A stretch of DNA of 64,000 nucleotides from Virgibacillus sp. MSP4-1 (GCF_010092505.1 NZ_CP048021.1:1674001-1738000); one strand, 5' to 3'. Shown: positions 26,511-35,937, counted from the first letter of the stretch. Numbers and translations: made by a program. Notes: generated from the sequence alone by a model not told the origin.

Positions 26511-28383
26511 CAACTCGATTCTTTCCCTTTTCTTTAGCCAGATACAAAGCCTTATCTGCTCTCAAGAAGAGACTTTTGGTTTCCCCATGTATTTTTTCAT
26601 CCCAATAAGATACACCACAGGATATGGTCACTTTTGGATATGTTTTTTCAGATACCGTATGCACCAGCCGTTCAGCCACATGCTGAGCTTCCTTCATGGT
26701 TGTATTCGGTAAATAGATGGCCAGTTCTTCCCCGCCCCATCTTGCTGCTATGTCATTTGAGCGAATATTTTTCCGGATAATTTCGGCAACCTGACATATA
26801 ATTTCATCCCCGGTATCATGCCCGTATTGATCGTTTATTTGTTTAAAATTATCAATATCCATCAGAATAAACGTTCCGTGCTTTCCTACTTTCAGATGTT
26901 GATTCATCATTTTATCCAGATAGTTGCGGGAATACAGTTTCGTTAAATAATCGGTCCGGACTAATTGTTCTAATTCCTCTTTTAATCGGTAATTAATAAC
27001 CGTCAAAGCTGAATGCTGGACAAGGGACTGAAGCAGCTTATAAGTTTCAAATGAGAAAAAATATTCATTAGGATGCAGTACGGCAACGAATCCTATCACT
27101 TTTTCATCATGAATCATCGGTACTGCCATCACGGACTGATAAGGAATATCATGCTCTGAATGAGTGCTGTTAAAATCACCAATAAAAATGGTATGGATGT
27201 TTTGTTTCACTTTGCTGTTTAAAAAGGATAGGAACCATTTTCCCTCTTTAGTCGAGAAGAAGGATGTGCTTTCTTTCAGCACTTTATATTCACGGAAATC
27301 CTGTTGACTGTTTCTCTCATCATAAAGAATAAACCCTACCTCTTCTGCCTTAAATTGACTTATCATTAAGTCTTCCAGATAAGTAAATGTTGCGGATAAA
27401 GTTCTCTTAGAGTTAAGAGCCTGAGATGATTGGTTAATTAATTGCAAATCTGTAATGTATCTTTGAGATTGCTGATACAGACGTGCATTCTCCAGAGCAT
27501 TACCGGCGGTTTTGGCAAGGATGGAAATAAATTCAATATCATTCTCCCTGAAGAATAGCGTATTAGGCTTCAGCACCTGTAAAACGCCATATGTTGCCTG
27601 CCTGCCAACTAAAGGTGCATATAAAGAAGCAGTATCACCGGAAATCTCCTCAAACTGAATTTGCCCGGTAAGAAAGGCTGTTGTCACGGCATCCTTTTCA
27701 TATCGATCATAGATGAGCTCTTTAATGGGTAAACCCTCAATCTGGAGGTTATCCTGCATTAAGAGCAAATAAAATTCAAGCTCAGGATAAAGATCCGTTA
27801 AGGTCTTAATGACTTCCCGAAGGACGTCTTCTATGTTCATTGTAGAATGAAATTTAGACGTGACCTGATACAGTCGTTCATATTTGATTTCCTCATCAAA
27901 AGATTGACAATAGCTCATGATCGTATGGATAACCGGGCCTGTCTGCTCAGCTATCTCCAAGAAAAAGTCTGAGTCAGGATGAGAATCTTCATCGACAATC
28001 AATAAGATAAACCCATCATTTTCTTTTTTGATATGTAAAGGTATAATGACAGTCGAATTGGCCGTATCCGAGGGTATTAAAATGGAATCTCCATTCTTTT
28101 GGAAATAAACGGGTACTGACTCGGTCATTTGTTTGAACGTTTCAATAGTGAAGACATCCGTGTTAGCAGGAGCATCAGCATTGGACGAAAATAACTGATA
28201 TCGCTGTGAAGAATTGTTCAAAAGATAAATTTTACTTTCATTAACAGCCAGAACTTCTTTTAGCTGCTTAGATATTTCCAAAATCATGGATGGAAAAGAT
28301 CTATTTTGATGATGAATCATTACATCATAATATCTTGCTTTAAGAATGTCTCTAAGTTCGTTGACAGATTGGAATCCCGTCAT
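26485..28383 (-). CDS. dgcP: GAF-GGDEF diguanylate cyclase DgcP (YtrP)
   Basis: Makes cyclic di-GMP from two GTP. The 632-residue protein has GAF-like sensory regions (about 1-150, 170-310 and 320-455) and a C-terminal GGDEF domain (about 465-632) with the active site RWGGEELAIYLP. The intact GGEEL implies catalysis; no RxxD inhibitory site is obvious just upstream of it. No membrane segments. The ATG follows AGGTGATGAG. Gene order refZ-msrC-dgcP supports the name. Confidence 0.92.
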   Translation of the reverse strand: MTGFQSVNELRDILKARYYDVMIHHQNRSFPSMILEISKQLKEVLAVNESKIYLLNNSSQRYQLFSSNADAPANTDVFTIETFKQMTESVPVYFQKNGDSILIPSDTANSTVIIPLHIKKENDGFILLIVDEDSHPDSDFFLEIAEQTGPVIHTIMSYCQSFDEEIKYERLYQVTSKFHSTMNIEDVLREVIKTLTDLYPELEFYLLLMQDNLQIEGLPIKELIYDRYEKDAVTTAFLTGQIQFEEISGDTASLYAPLVGRQATYGVLQVLKPNTLFFRENDIEFISILAKTAGNALENARLYQQSQRYITDLQLINQSSQALNSKRTLSATFTYLEDLMISQFKAEEVGFILYDERNSQQDFREYKVLKESTSFFSTKEGKWFLSFLNSKVKQNIHTIFIGDFNSTHSEHDIPYQSVMAVPMIHDEKVIGFVAVLHPNEYFFSFETYKLLQSLVQHSALTVINYRLKEELEQLVRTDYLTKLYSRNYLDKMMNQHLKVGKHGTFILMDIDNFKQINDQYGHDTGDEIICQVAEIIRKNIRSNDIAARWGGEELAIYLPNTTMKEAQHVAERLVHTVSEKTYPKVTISCGVSYWDEKIHGETKSLFLRADKALYLAKEKGKNRVVKENEIVL

Positions 28384-28529
28384 TACTCATCACCTGAACT
28401 TTTTATATCATTAGGAAAAATTACCTATCATCATTCTAACATATTCTCTTGTTAAAAATTGAAAAAAGTTCATAAATCAGATTAAAAAATATAAAATTCC
28501 ACAGTAAAAACGAATGATAATGAATTCAC

Positions 28530-28558
28530 TTGACTTATTTGTAAATAAATTCTATAAT
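28530..28558 (+). promoter_or_regulatory. sigma-A promoter of rpsD
   Basis: TTGACT (28530-28535), 17-base spacer, TATAAT (28553-28558). Transcription should start near 28565, giving a leader of about 180 bases. Confidence 0.9.
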
Positions 28559-28565
28559 ATTCTTT

Positions 28566-28746
28566 GTGTAAAATAAAAGGTAGCTTAGGTGAACCGGCGT
28601 TGTTATCATTTTGTTCCTCTTAAATGAAGAGGTGTATCGCGTAACTCTCGGCTGCTGGGGCGAAGGTACATGAAAACAAAATGAGCATCGTTTCAGGGAC
28701 ACAGGTTTTATTTTATGCAAAACTTTATATAAAAGGAGAATGTCAA
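28566..28746 (+). promoter_or_regulatory. rpsD leader, probable S4 autoregulatory RNA
   Basis: The leader contains a perfect hairpin CCTCTTAAATGAAGAGG (28616-28632) and a long-range pairing CATTTTGTT (28607-28615) with AACAAAATG (28675-28683) enclosing it. B. subtilis rpsD is known to be repressed by S4 binding its own leader. The enclosed GC-rich segment (GTAACTCTCGGCTGCTGGGG) could mimic 16S rRNA; that last point is inference. Confidence 0.75.
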
Positions 28747-29349
28747 GTGGCTAGATACACAGGTTCAACTTGGAAAAAGTCTCGTAGATATGGCATTTCT
28801 TTAAGCGGGACAGGTAAAGAATTGGAAAAGCGCCCTTACGCACCAGGACAGCATGGTCCAAATCAACGTAAGAAGCAATCAGAATACGGATTGCAAATGC
28901 AGGAAAAGCAAAAGCTTCGTTTCCTTTACGGATTAAATGAACGTCAATTCCGCAGCATTTTTGATCAAGCTGGTAAAATGAAAGGTGTTCATGGTGAGAA
29001 CTTCATGATTCTTCTTGAATCCCGCCTTGACAACCTTGTTTACCGTCTGGGCTTAGCCAGAACTCGTGCTCAAGCTCGCCAATTAGTTAACCATGGTCAC
29101 ATCACTGTAGATGGTGGACGTGTCGATATTCCATCCTACCGTGTTAAACCTGGTCAAGTAATCGGTGTTCGTGAAAAATCTCAAAACCTGGCTATCATCG
29201 AAGAAGCTATGGAAGTGAACACATTTGTTCCTGAATACCTTTCCTTCGATGAGAATAAACTTGAAGGAACTTATAACCGTTACCCTGAGCGCTCAGAATT
29301 GCCATCTGAAATTAACGAGGCTCTTATCGTTGAGTACTACTCTCGTTAA
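28747..29349 (+). CDS. rpsD: 30S ribosomal protein S4
   Basis: Primary 16S rRNA-binding protein that nucleates 30S assembly. It begins (M)[20 protein letters not shown] and carries the S4 RNA-binding domain (about 90-155: [20 protein letters not shown]). The start is GTG 28747, 200 residues in total, with AAAAGGAGAA upstream; the in-frame ATG at 28681 lies in the regulatory leader. Confidence 0.98.
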   Translation: MARYTGSTWKKSRRYGISLSGTGKELEKRPYAPGQHGPNQRKKQSEYGLQMQEKQKLRFLYGLNERQFRSIFDQAGKMKGVHGENFMILLESRLDNLVYRLGLARTRAQARQLVNHGHITVDGGRVDIPSYRVKPGQVIGVREKSQNLAIIEEAMEVNTFVPEYLSFDENKLEGTYNRYPERSELPSEINEALIVEYYSR

Positions 29350-29374
29350 TCTATATAGTTTGCAGATTAACACA

Positions 29375-29422
29375 CAAAAAAACCTTGAAAAGTTGTTCAA
29401 ACAACGTTTTCAGGGTTTTTTT
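29375..29422 (+). terminator. terminator of rpsD
   Basis: AACCTTGAAAAGTTGTT, loop CAA, AACAACGTTTTCAGGGTT followed by eight T residues. Confidence 0.88.
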
Positions 29423-29424
29423 TA

Positions 29425-29827
29425 TTCTTTTTTTTATTTAATTTGCAGGAATAAAGGGTTCTATACGAAAGTAAAAATGCAGAAGAGCCCATTCTGTAAG
29501 AAAACAACCAAGCGTATCCATAGTTACCGTAATCAGCAGATTCAAGGGCCAGTCGTATTAAATAGGCCAGTGTGAAAGTCTCTTTAAGAAAGAGGCGGGT
29601 ATTTGTGTACAAATCGCCGCCGGCATACGTTTTATGAAAAACTTCAAATAGTGGACCAGTATCAACGCTGCACAAGTTCGATTCAAACGACTGCGTTAAC
29701 GTACACAGCTGTAAGTTCGTTCACGACTGCTGCACTATTAACAGGCATGGGTTCTAATAAGTTGTTGCGTATATTCGCCGAGACATAAAAACCAAGAAAG
29801 TAAAATCAGTATCCATTTTTGGATTTT
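29425..29827. other. non-coding or decayed stretch after rpsD
   Basis: About 400 bases without a credible gene. Frames of 60-90 codons exist on both strands but lack ribosome sites and recognisable motifs. The composition is mixed and unlike the compact intergenic spaces elsewhere, which suggests decayed mobile or accessory DNA. No inverted terminal repeats were found by eye. Confidence 0.5.
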
Positions 29828-30069
29828 TTACCTTATTATATTATAATAGACAAAATCTACGAAACCACTCAAGGTCTGAACTTCTATTTTTAATCTACCA
29901 ATTTTCACACCAAAACCCTTATTATTTGTTCCTAATCTAATTTCTGCTTTTTCTTTTGACAATAATCTGCTGGTAATGCGTGCCCAAGTTCGTGAATAAA
30001 AGTTGTTATCGGTAATATGAAGGCGAAATACAATAAAAAAGTGATTATAAATTCCAAATATCCATCCAT
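29828..30069 (-). pseudogene. frameshifted, truncated HELGH zinc metallopeptidase remnant
   Basis: From ATG 30069 one frame reads MDGYLEFIITFLLYFAF, then ILPITTFIHELGHALPA, a membrane helix leading into a zinc-protease HExxH motif, but it reaches a stop at 29932. Directly after ALPA the neighbouring frame continues as LLSKEKAEIRLGTNNKGF and GVKIGRLKIEVQTLSG, which fits the usual continuation of this type of protein, before ending at 29828. A single-base deletion around 29970 explains the break. The C-terminal part is also missing. The family looks like M50-type membrane peptidases, but that is by motif only. Confidence 0.65.
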
Positions 30070-30395
30070 ATATTACTACATCCCTGTTCCCTTTTTTTGT
30101 TGTAAATTTCAAAATTATTTCAGTTTCACATTAGCACAGATTTCCAAATTGGTAACTAAACTAATGATACGGTTCTCAGTTTCGTATTACAGACAAAGAT
30201 CAGGAAAAAGGAAAAGATGCTACGAAAAAAAGATGGAAATCTATATGCAGCCACGGAATTGTCGTAGATCAAAAATTTCTGCCACCTACTACAAGTAGAC
30301 AAGATCCCATAGAGATGATGGAATGACAAGATTCGAATCTCTCCATGACCAAACAAGCCGAATCATATAATCTACAAATGTTAGGATGATTTTGA

Positions 30396-30923
30396 ATGAA
30401 AAAAAATATTATTGTTTTGTTAGTGGTAACTGCTTTTAGTTTTACTGTCTACATAACTACAAACAAAATGAATGAAAACGAATCAGCACAGAACGAGAAA
30501 AAAGTATCTGTGGAATCTCATTTAGAGGATCTCAAAGATTACAAAAAAAATGTTTTACAATCTACTGTACGAAAAGAATTTGAATCCTTATTTAATATAG
30601 ACATGAAAGATTTTAAATATAGCGATATAGGAAATACATTTCCTGGTGAATTTGTCGCGGAAGCTAGCTCTTTATCTAGTGATGTTGGTGACTATTATCC
30701 GTTAGGGTTTACAAAAGGGGATAAAGGATACATATTACTTTTAGAGCATGATGGAACTTATCGCATATGGACTTTACATAAAGAAAATGAAGAGTGGGTA
30801 TTGAAGAATAAAGAAAAAAAACAAGGGACTTATATAGATAATAAAAAAATAATGGATAGAGCAGAGCAAGAGTTTTTAGAAAAACATCCAGAAGTATCAC
30901 CAGCAGAATTATTTATTAGTTAA
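30396..30923 (+). CDS. exported/membrane-anchored orphan protein (175 aa)
   Basis: The N-terminus MKKNIIVLLVVTAFSFTVYI is a signal anchor or uncleaved signal peptide without a lipobox Cys. The rest is charged and Lys/Glu-rich, with an aromatic central part (DYYPLGFTKGDKGYILL and YRIWTLHKENEEWVLK) that looks like a small beta domain. The sequence is more AT-rich than its neighbours and lies alone in the insert between rpsD and tyrS. The 270 bases upstream hold no visible gene. I do not recognise a family. Confidence 0.65.
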   Translation: MKKNIIVLLVVTAFSFTVYITTNKMNENESAQNEKKVSVESHLEDLKDYKKNVLQSTVRKEFESLFNIDMKDFKYSDIGNTFPGEFVAEASSLSSDVGDYYPLGFTKGDKGYILLLEHDGTYRIWTLHKENEEWVLKNKEKKQGTYIDNKKIMDRAEQEFLEKHPEVSPAELFIS

Positions 30924-31121
30924 TACAGGGGAATGCCTCACCTCTTGATTTTTTTAAAAAATGGGTCGACAATAAGATATGACGAACTTGAGTGAAATGT
31001 CACTTTATCTTTATTTCCATTCTTTTTATTGCATAGGATTTTAATAAATAAGTATCTCCATAAGGCTTTTTTCGTGTTTTTCATTGAACTTATAACACAT
31101 GGTTTACTGTATAGCGCAGCC

Positions 31122-31742
31122 CTATGTATAAACGCTTAGAATCAAATCCTTGTCGCGAATGGTAGCTAAAAAGATGTCATTGAAGTGATCATAGCCCTTA
31201 AGAGTCAATTCGCGTTTTAACCATTGTTCATCTATATTAACAAGATGCAGATGCTGATATTGAATTTCCCCCTCGATGATCACAGGAACTGCGAGTCCTT
31301 TATGATTATTTTGTTTCGACAGGATACTGATTTCCCCATTCGGTTCTAAGATGGCATAATCAATTTCACTAATATCAAAATAACCGGCCGTACGAATGGT
31401 TGACAGTAATTCTGTCAGGGAATAACGACTGCGCTTTAAATTTTCGACTAAAATATCCCCTTTTTGAATAATAAATGTAGGTTCTCCTACTAAAAGCTTA
31501 TTTAATTTATTCCAGAGGGTTAGTTTGGCAATGAGTAAGTAAACGGCAACAATCATAACCCCTGCAATAAGTCCCTCAATTATTCCATCTATTTTAATGG
31601 CACCAAACAGTATATAGGCTAAAAAGAATATGGCTCCGAAATCATGAGGGGTCAATTGAGCTAATGCGGTCTTACCCAGAAAACGTATAGCACCTATATA
31701 TAAAAGAAAGAGAAAGACCACCTTTCCAATAAAGATAAGCAT
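31122..31742 (-). CDS. DUF421 (YetF-like) membrane protein
   Basis: A 206-residue protein with three N-terminal hydrophobic helices (about 2-75) and a cytoplasmic C-terminal domain of the DUF421 type: KLLVGEPTFIIQKGDILVEN, LLSTIRTAGYFDISEIDYAILEPNG. Function is unknown; related proteins occur as spore and membrane proteins in Bacillus. An upstream in-frame start exists at 31772, but AGGAAGGTGG places the start at ATG 31742. Confidence 0.88.
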   Translation of the reverse strand: MLIFIGKVVFLFLLYIGAIRFLGKTALAQLTPHDFGAIFFLAYILFGAIKIDGIIEGLIAGVMIVAVYLLIAKLTLWNKLNKLLVGEPTFIIQKGDILVENLKRSRYSLTELLSTIRTAGYFDISEIDYAILEPNGEISILSKQNNHKGLAVPVIIEGEIQYQHLHLVNIDEQWLKRELTLKGYDHFNDIFLATIRDKDLILSVYT

Positions 31743-31825
31743 CAAACCACCTTCCTGATTTTCTATGTACAAGCTGAATAATCACATATTTTTAGATTTA
31801 CACATCCTCCCAAACATTATGATTT

Positions 31826-31866
31826 AAAAAAAGAGCAGAAGTCTTAAAATAAGACTCCTGCTCTCA
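31826..31866 (-). terminator. terminator after the zinc-ribbon/YIP1-like gene
   Basis: On the minus strand GAGCAGGAGTCTTA, TTTT, TAAGACTTCTGCTC, then TTTTTTT; strong stem with one mismatch. Confidence 0.9.
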
Positions 31867-31877
31867 CAGATACCTAT

Positions 31878-32708
31878 TTAAAATCCATTATAAAAATTTG
31901 AACCTGGTTGCATTTGATTCATTGGGTTCATCTGTTCCATCAGATTACCGATTATACTGTCACCAATAATCATCATAATAATGACTATGGCGATATTAGT
32001 AAGAATTATACCATAAACAACATCAAGTCCAGTTTCTACTGTCTGTTGTGATTTAATGGAGAACAGCGTTGCAATCATCGAAATACTTACAAAGGCCAAT
32101 GAAAGGAAAAACAGGATGGAACTGAATATATTAATAGACAGTATTAGAAAGAATATGGCCACGACTAATACAAAAGTTGGTACCACCATTAAAGTTCCAA
32201 AGCGTGTCAAAACATTCATGTACGTTAAATCTACATTCATAAGCTTAGATATGCCGTACTGAATGGCTATTAACGCAGCAAAAAAGATTAACAAAATGAA
32301 AAATGGTTTTAAGACAACATCAAAAAATGGTACTTGTACAAGGCCGCTACCCACCTTATTAGCAGCTACAAAAGCATACAACGGTAATAATAATGCAAAC
32401 AAAACAATCGTAATGATCCCGTTCGTCTGGTCTGTATTTGTTACTTGCTTACTAGTGGCATATGGGCGTTTTAAAGCATCCGGCAGAAAGTGAAGATACC
32501 CCTTTCCGATTTCCTTTCCTTGTGATACATATTGATTGGTTTGATTGTTCGTGTGTCCTTCTCCTTGTACGTCTTCAAACTGATTTGTTCTCTGTGTGCT
32601 GTTATCTGTATGTGTTACCGCCGCTGCTTGCTGTTCCAGTCTCGTTCCACAACTCACACAAAATTTAGCATCCTGATCATTTGGTGCACCGCATTGTGGA
32701 CAATGCAT
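31878..32708 (-). CDS. zinc-ribbon polytopic membrane protein
   Basis: The 276-residue protein starts with a four-Cys zinc ribbon (MHCPQCGAPNDQDAKFCVSC), then a polar Gln/Thr/Asn-rich linker, then about five hydrophobic helices (about 105-265), ending in a Met/Asn/Gln-rich tail. The layout resembles zinc-ribbon plus YIP1-like membrane proteins. It is 29 bases downstream of a second zinc-ribbon protein gene and probably co-transcribed. Function unknown. Confidence 0.75.
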   Translation of the reverse strand: MHCPQCGAPNDQDAKFCVSCGTRLEQQAAAVTHTDNSTQRTNQFEDVQGEGHTNNQTNQYVSQGKEIGKGYLHFLPDALKRPYATSKQVTNTDQTNGIITIVLFALLLPLYAFVAANKVGSGLVQVPFFDVVLKPFFILLIFFAALIAIQYGISKLMNVDLTYMNVLTRFGTLMVVPTFVLVVAIFFLILSINIFSSILFFLSLAFVSISMIATLFSIKSQQTVETGLDVVYGIILTNIAIVIIMMIIGDSIIGNLMEQMNPMNQMQPGSNFYNGF

Positions 32709-32737
32709 AGAAATCTCTCCTTTTTTATTATAATTTA

Positions 32738-34195
32738 TTATTCTTCTGCAGGGTTCAGTTCCTTTTCATTTTCAGCACTGTATCCCCAAAATAAGCTGTA
32801 ATAATCATTTACTACCCACGCATTATTCGACTCATCATACGTGAGTTCGTACTCCCGTTCATATTCCTTATTCTCTTTTTTAACCTCTTCATCATCCGCA
32901 CTTACGGTCGCAGAATTATAGTGCAGACTGGTTTCTACAATGGCTGTATAAGTTTCATCGTTATACTCTAAATCAAAGCTGTCCAAATCAAATAACGACG
33001 ACTTGTAAGTACCCACCCACTTCATATTAGCATCCTTCATTTGCGCAATGTCTTCACTTAATACTTCCAGTAGTTCATCAGATACATTTGAAAATTGGGA
33101 ATGATCCAATTCCTGATAAGCATTTGCCCAATCCTGAGCATACGTATGAACGGCATTCATAATATCGTTCTTCACACTTTCCGAGAAAAGGGAATCAACT
33201 GGAAGATTAATAGAATCATCATCAATCTCAATCTGTTCTGTTTCAATTTCTCCCCACGGAAACTCAAGGACTGCATGAGCGGTCGCCGATCCGTCCATTG
33301 ATATAGGGCCAAATCGTGCACCGTCCTCATCTGACTCGACTACTTCATCATTAACATAATAACTTACCTTAGAAGCTAAGTGATCATAGTCAGTATTTAG
33401 ATAAACATCCCCTGCTTCAAGATAAACTTCAGTATATAAGTTCTGATCAGATAAATCTATAAGTTCGATTTCACGATGATTTTCAAGGGTAACGAAATCA
33501 TTTTCAAACGTTGTTTTTAATTCATAAGTCCCTGGAAGAACCGGGCCTATTTCCTGTTCGAGACTCTCTGAATCTGTTGTTGCTACTTTTTCACCTTCTA
33601 AGTAAATCGTTGTTTCCGGTAAATTTGTTCCAACATTAAAATAGAAGGGTTTTATGACAATATTGTAGTTATCGAATAAAAAAGCAGTCTTCCCATCTTT
33701 TTTCAAGGAAAATAGATGAGGATTATCATAGTTATCCTCGTTTTGTTCAAGGATTTCAGATTGATTTTTTAAAGAATCAATCACAAATTCATGATAATCT
33801 TCATTTTCGTTAAAATAGCTTACCATTGGTTTCACAGTATCCTCCGAAATGGATAATGCAGAATCACTGCTGGTAAGCATGTCCGCCACTTTCTGGTTAT
33901 CCTGATCCTTAATCGCCTCATTAAACTTTTCAATCAGTCGATCCTTATCAGTTAGTGCTGCACCTGCCTGGTACCCAATCACTAATAGTAAAATGGTTAA
34001 ACCTGTAACTAAAGCAGCCAGTTTCTGTTTTTTGGTCCACGGTTTCCTCGTTTTTCTGTGTGGTTGGGTTGATTGGCTATGCTCCTGCTGTGGCGGGACA
34101 CCGGTAGGTTGTGGTTTAGAAACTTCCGTACCACATTCAGCACAAAAACGAGCATTTTCTTTCAATGAATGCCCGCATTCTTTACAATAATTCAT
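32738..34195 (-). CDS. zinc-ribbon, single-pass membrane protein of the TcaA/YvbJ type
   Basis: About 485 residues: N-terminal zinc ribbon (CKECGHSL ... CAECG), basic stretch, one transmembrane helix (LAALVTGLTILLLVIGYQAG, about 62-82), then a large acidic extracytoplasmic region with repeated small beta domains. This matches the layout of TcaA/YvbJ proteins, which in staphylococci influence glycopeptide susceptibility; the link is by architecture only. GTG 34207 is in frame but lacks a spaced ribosome site; ATG 34195 is spaced 11 bases from GGAG. Confidence 0.75.
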   Translation of the reverse strand: MNYCKECGHSLKENARFCAECGTEVSKPQPTGVPPQQEHSQSTQPHRKTRKPWTKKQKLAALVTGLTILLLVIGYQAGAALTDKDRLIEKFNEAIKDQDNQKVADMLTSSDSALSISEDTVKPMVSYFNENEDYHEFVIDSLKNQSEILEQNEDNYDNPHLFSLKKDGKTAFLFDNYNIVIKPFYFNVGTNLPETTIYLEGEKVATTDSESLEQEIGPVLPGTYELKTTFENDFVTLENHREIELIDLSDQNLYTEVYLEAGDVYLNTDYDHLASKVSYYVNDEVVESDEDGARFGPISMDGSATAHAVLEFPWGEIETEQIEIDDDSINLPVDSLFSESVKNDIMNAVHTYAQDWANAYQELDHSQFSNVSDELLEVLSEDIAQMKDANMKWVGTYKSSLFDLDSFDLEYNDETYTAIVETSLHYNSATVSADDEEVKKENKEYEREYELTYDESNNAWVVNDYYSLFWGYSAENEKELNPAEE

Positions 34196-34288
34196 CCATT
34201 TTTTCACTCCATTTCTTTAAAATGACATACATCATTATGAGTATAATACAAATTCCCTATTGATTCATCAAATTTTTACAAAAATCGC

Positions 34289-34322
34289 TAAAAAAGGATG
34301 CAAGCACAATAGCCTGCATCCC
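34289..34322 (-). terminator. terminator of tyrS
   Basis: On the minus strand GGATGCAGGC, loop TATTGT, GCTTGCATCC followed by TTTTTT. Confidence 0.88.
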
Positions 34323-34366
34323 TCTTGTGATTCTAACTTGTCAACTGATGAATATACAGCTTTATA

Positions 34367-35638
34367 TTAAGAATTATGACGGATCAGGAAGTATTTTTTC
34401 TTTCCTCTTCTAATTATGGTAAATTTACCGTCAATTTTGTCTTCTGAAGTAACCGTATATTTTAGATCCTGCTGCCGTTCTCCATTAACGTAAACAGCTC
34501 CATTACTGATATCTTCTCGTGCCTGACGCTTGGATGAGGAGATTTTCGCTTCTACAAGCAGGTCAATCAAGCCTTTCTCCTGTTCCTCCAGAGTAAAGGA
34601 AGGTACATCTTTAAAGCCCTGTTCAATTTCTGCTCCATTCAGGGACTTGATATCCCCGCTGAAGAGAGCCTCGGAAATTCTCTGTGCCTGAGCAAGTGCT
34701 TCCTTACCATGAATTAAGTTGGTCATTTCTTCAGCCAGCCGTTTTTGTGCCACACGTTTTTCCGGCTGTGTCTCCACCTCTTTTTCAAGCTCAGAAACTT
34801 CATCCTGTTTCAGAAATGTAAAGTATTTCATAAACTTAATGACATCCCGATCGTCGGTATTAATCCAGAACTGGTAGAATTCATAAGGAGACGTTTTTTC
34901 CGGATCTAACCATACGGCTCCACCTGCCGTTTTTCCAAATTTGGTACCGTCCGCTTTAGTTATAAGAGGTACGGTCAGACCAAATGCCCTGGCATCTTCT
35001 CCATCCTCTGAGGTTCGACGAATTAACTCCAGACCTGCTGTAATATTGCCCCATTGGTCACTGCCGCCAATTTGCAGTGTACACCCTTTTTCTTTATATA
35101 AAGTTAAAAAGTCAAGGGATTGAAGTATCATGTAGCTGAATTCCGTAAACGATATTCCGTTTTCGATTCTGGATTCAACGGAGTCCTTGGCCAGCATGTA
35201 ATTAACCCCAAAGTGTTTCCCAATATCACGTAAAAATTCAATGATATTCATGCTGGATAACCAGTCATAGTTATCCGCAGGGATGACATCCGCTTCATTC
35301 TCATTAGTATTTAATACACGCTTCACCTGCTCTTTAAGTCCTTCACTCCAGGCTCTTACTGTATTTTCCTCATTCAACTGTCTTTCGGTATTTCGACCGC
35401 TTGGGTCCCCAATCATTCCTGTTCCACCACCCACAAGGGCAATCGGACGGTGGCCTGCTCTCTGAAACCTTTTCAGCATCAGTAATGGAACGAGGTGCCC
35501 GATATGAAGACTGTCAGCTGTTGGGTCAAAGCCGCAGTACAGAGTTACGGCATGCTCTTCTAAATGTTTTCTCAGGCCTTCTTCATCGGTGATTTGGTTG
35601 ACAAGTCCCCGGTCTTTTAAATCCTGTATGATATCCAT
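34367..35638 (-). CDS. tyrS: tyrosyl-tRNA synthetase
   Basis: Class I aminoacyl-tRNA synthetase, 423 residues. The HIGH-type motif is DSLHIGHLVPLLML, the KMSKS-type motif is KFGKT, and the C-terminal S4-like RNA-binding domain runs from about 355 (SSKRQAREDISNGAVYVNG). Start ATG 35638 (MDIIQDLKDRGL) follows GAGGAGGAT; the long upstream open frame is the T-box leader. Expression is controlled by the T-box. Confidence 0.97.
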   Translation of the reverse strand: MDIIQDLKDRGLVNQITDEEGLRKHLEEHAVTLYCGFDPTADSLHIGHLVPLLMLKRFQRAGHRPIALVGGGTGMIGDPSGRNTERQLNEENTVRAWSEGLKEQVKRVLNTNENEADVIPADNYDWLSSMNIIEFLRDIGKHFGVNYMLAKDSVESRIENGISFTEFSYMILQSLDFLTLYKEKGCTLQIGGSDQWGNITAGLELIRRTSEDGEDARAFGLTVPLITKADGTKFGKTAGGAVWLDPEKTSPYEFYQFWINTDDRDVIKFMKYFTFLKQDEVSELEKEVETQPEKRVAQKRLAEEMTNLIHGKEALAQAQRISEALFSGDIKSLNGAEIEQGFKDVPSFTLEEQEKGLIDLLVEAKISSSKRQAREDISNGAVYVNGERQQDLKYTVTSEDKIDGKFTIIRRGKKKYFLIRHNS

Positions 35639-35679
35639 ATAAATCCTCCTCTTGGTTATACTTAAGTAATACGTGCACA

Positions 35680-35925
35680 AAAAAACCCCGTTCCTATCCA
35701 ATAGACAGGGACGAGGTTTCCCGCGGTACCACCCTAGTTGCAGTAAATCAGACTGCCACTTTGCCAAAACATAACGGTTTGGTCTCCGTTTCTGCTATAA
35801 ACAGAAAAATGCTCCCAGACGTAATTCATTAACCTGTCCTGTACTGACTCACACCAGCCGTCAGCTCTCTGCAACAGAAACAGACCACTACTGCATCCTT
35901 TCCCAGCATTGATCATTTAATTGTT
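35680..35925 (-). promoter_or_regulatory. tyrosine T-box leader of tyrS
   Basis: The T-box sequence AGGGTGGTACCGCG lies at 35734-35721, immediately upstream of a terminator (AAACCTCGTCCCTGTC ... GGAACGGGGTTTTTTT, 35722-35680) with which it can form the alternative antiterminator. A stem I specifier TAC (Tyr) is seen at 35823-35821 in ATTACGTCTGGGAGC. Uncharged tRNA-Tyr should therefore allow read-through into tyrS. Confidence 0.95.
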
Positions 35926-35937
35926 GTTAATTATTAA

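Noticed and set aside
29397..29788. Possible small genes or transposase remnants after rpsD
   Set aside because: Frames on both strands lack start signals and I could not recognise a transposase motif or inverted ends; reported only as a decayed stretch.
30325..30350. ATTCGAATC resembling a tRNA T-loop
   Set aside because: No matching 5-bp stem or upstream cloverleaf on either strand; the hit is just a palindrome.
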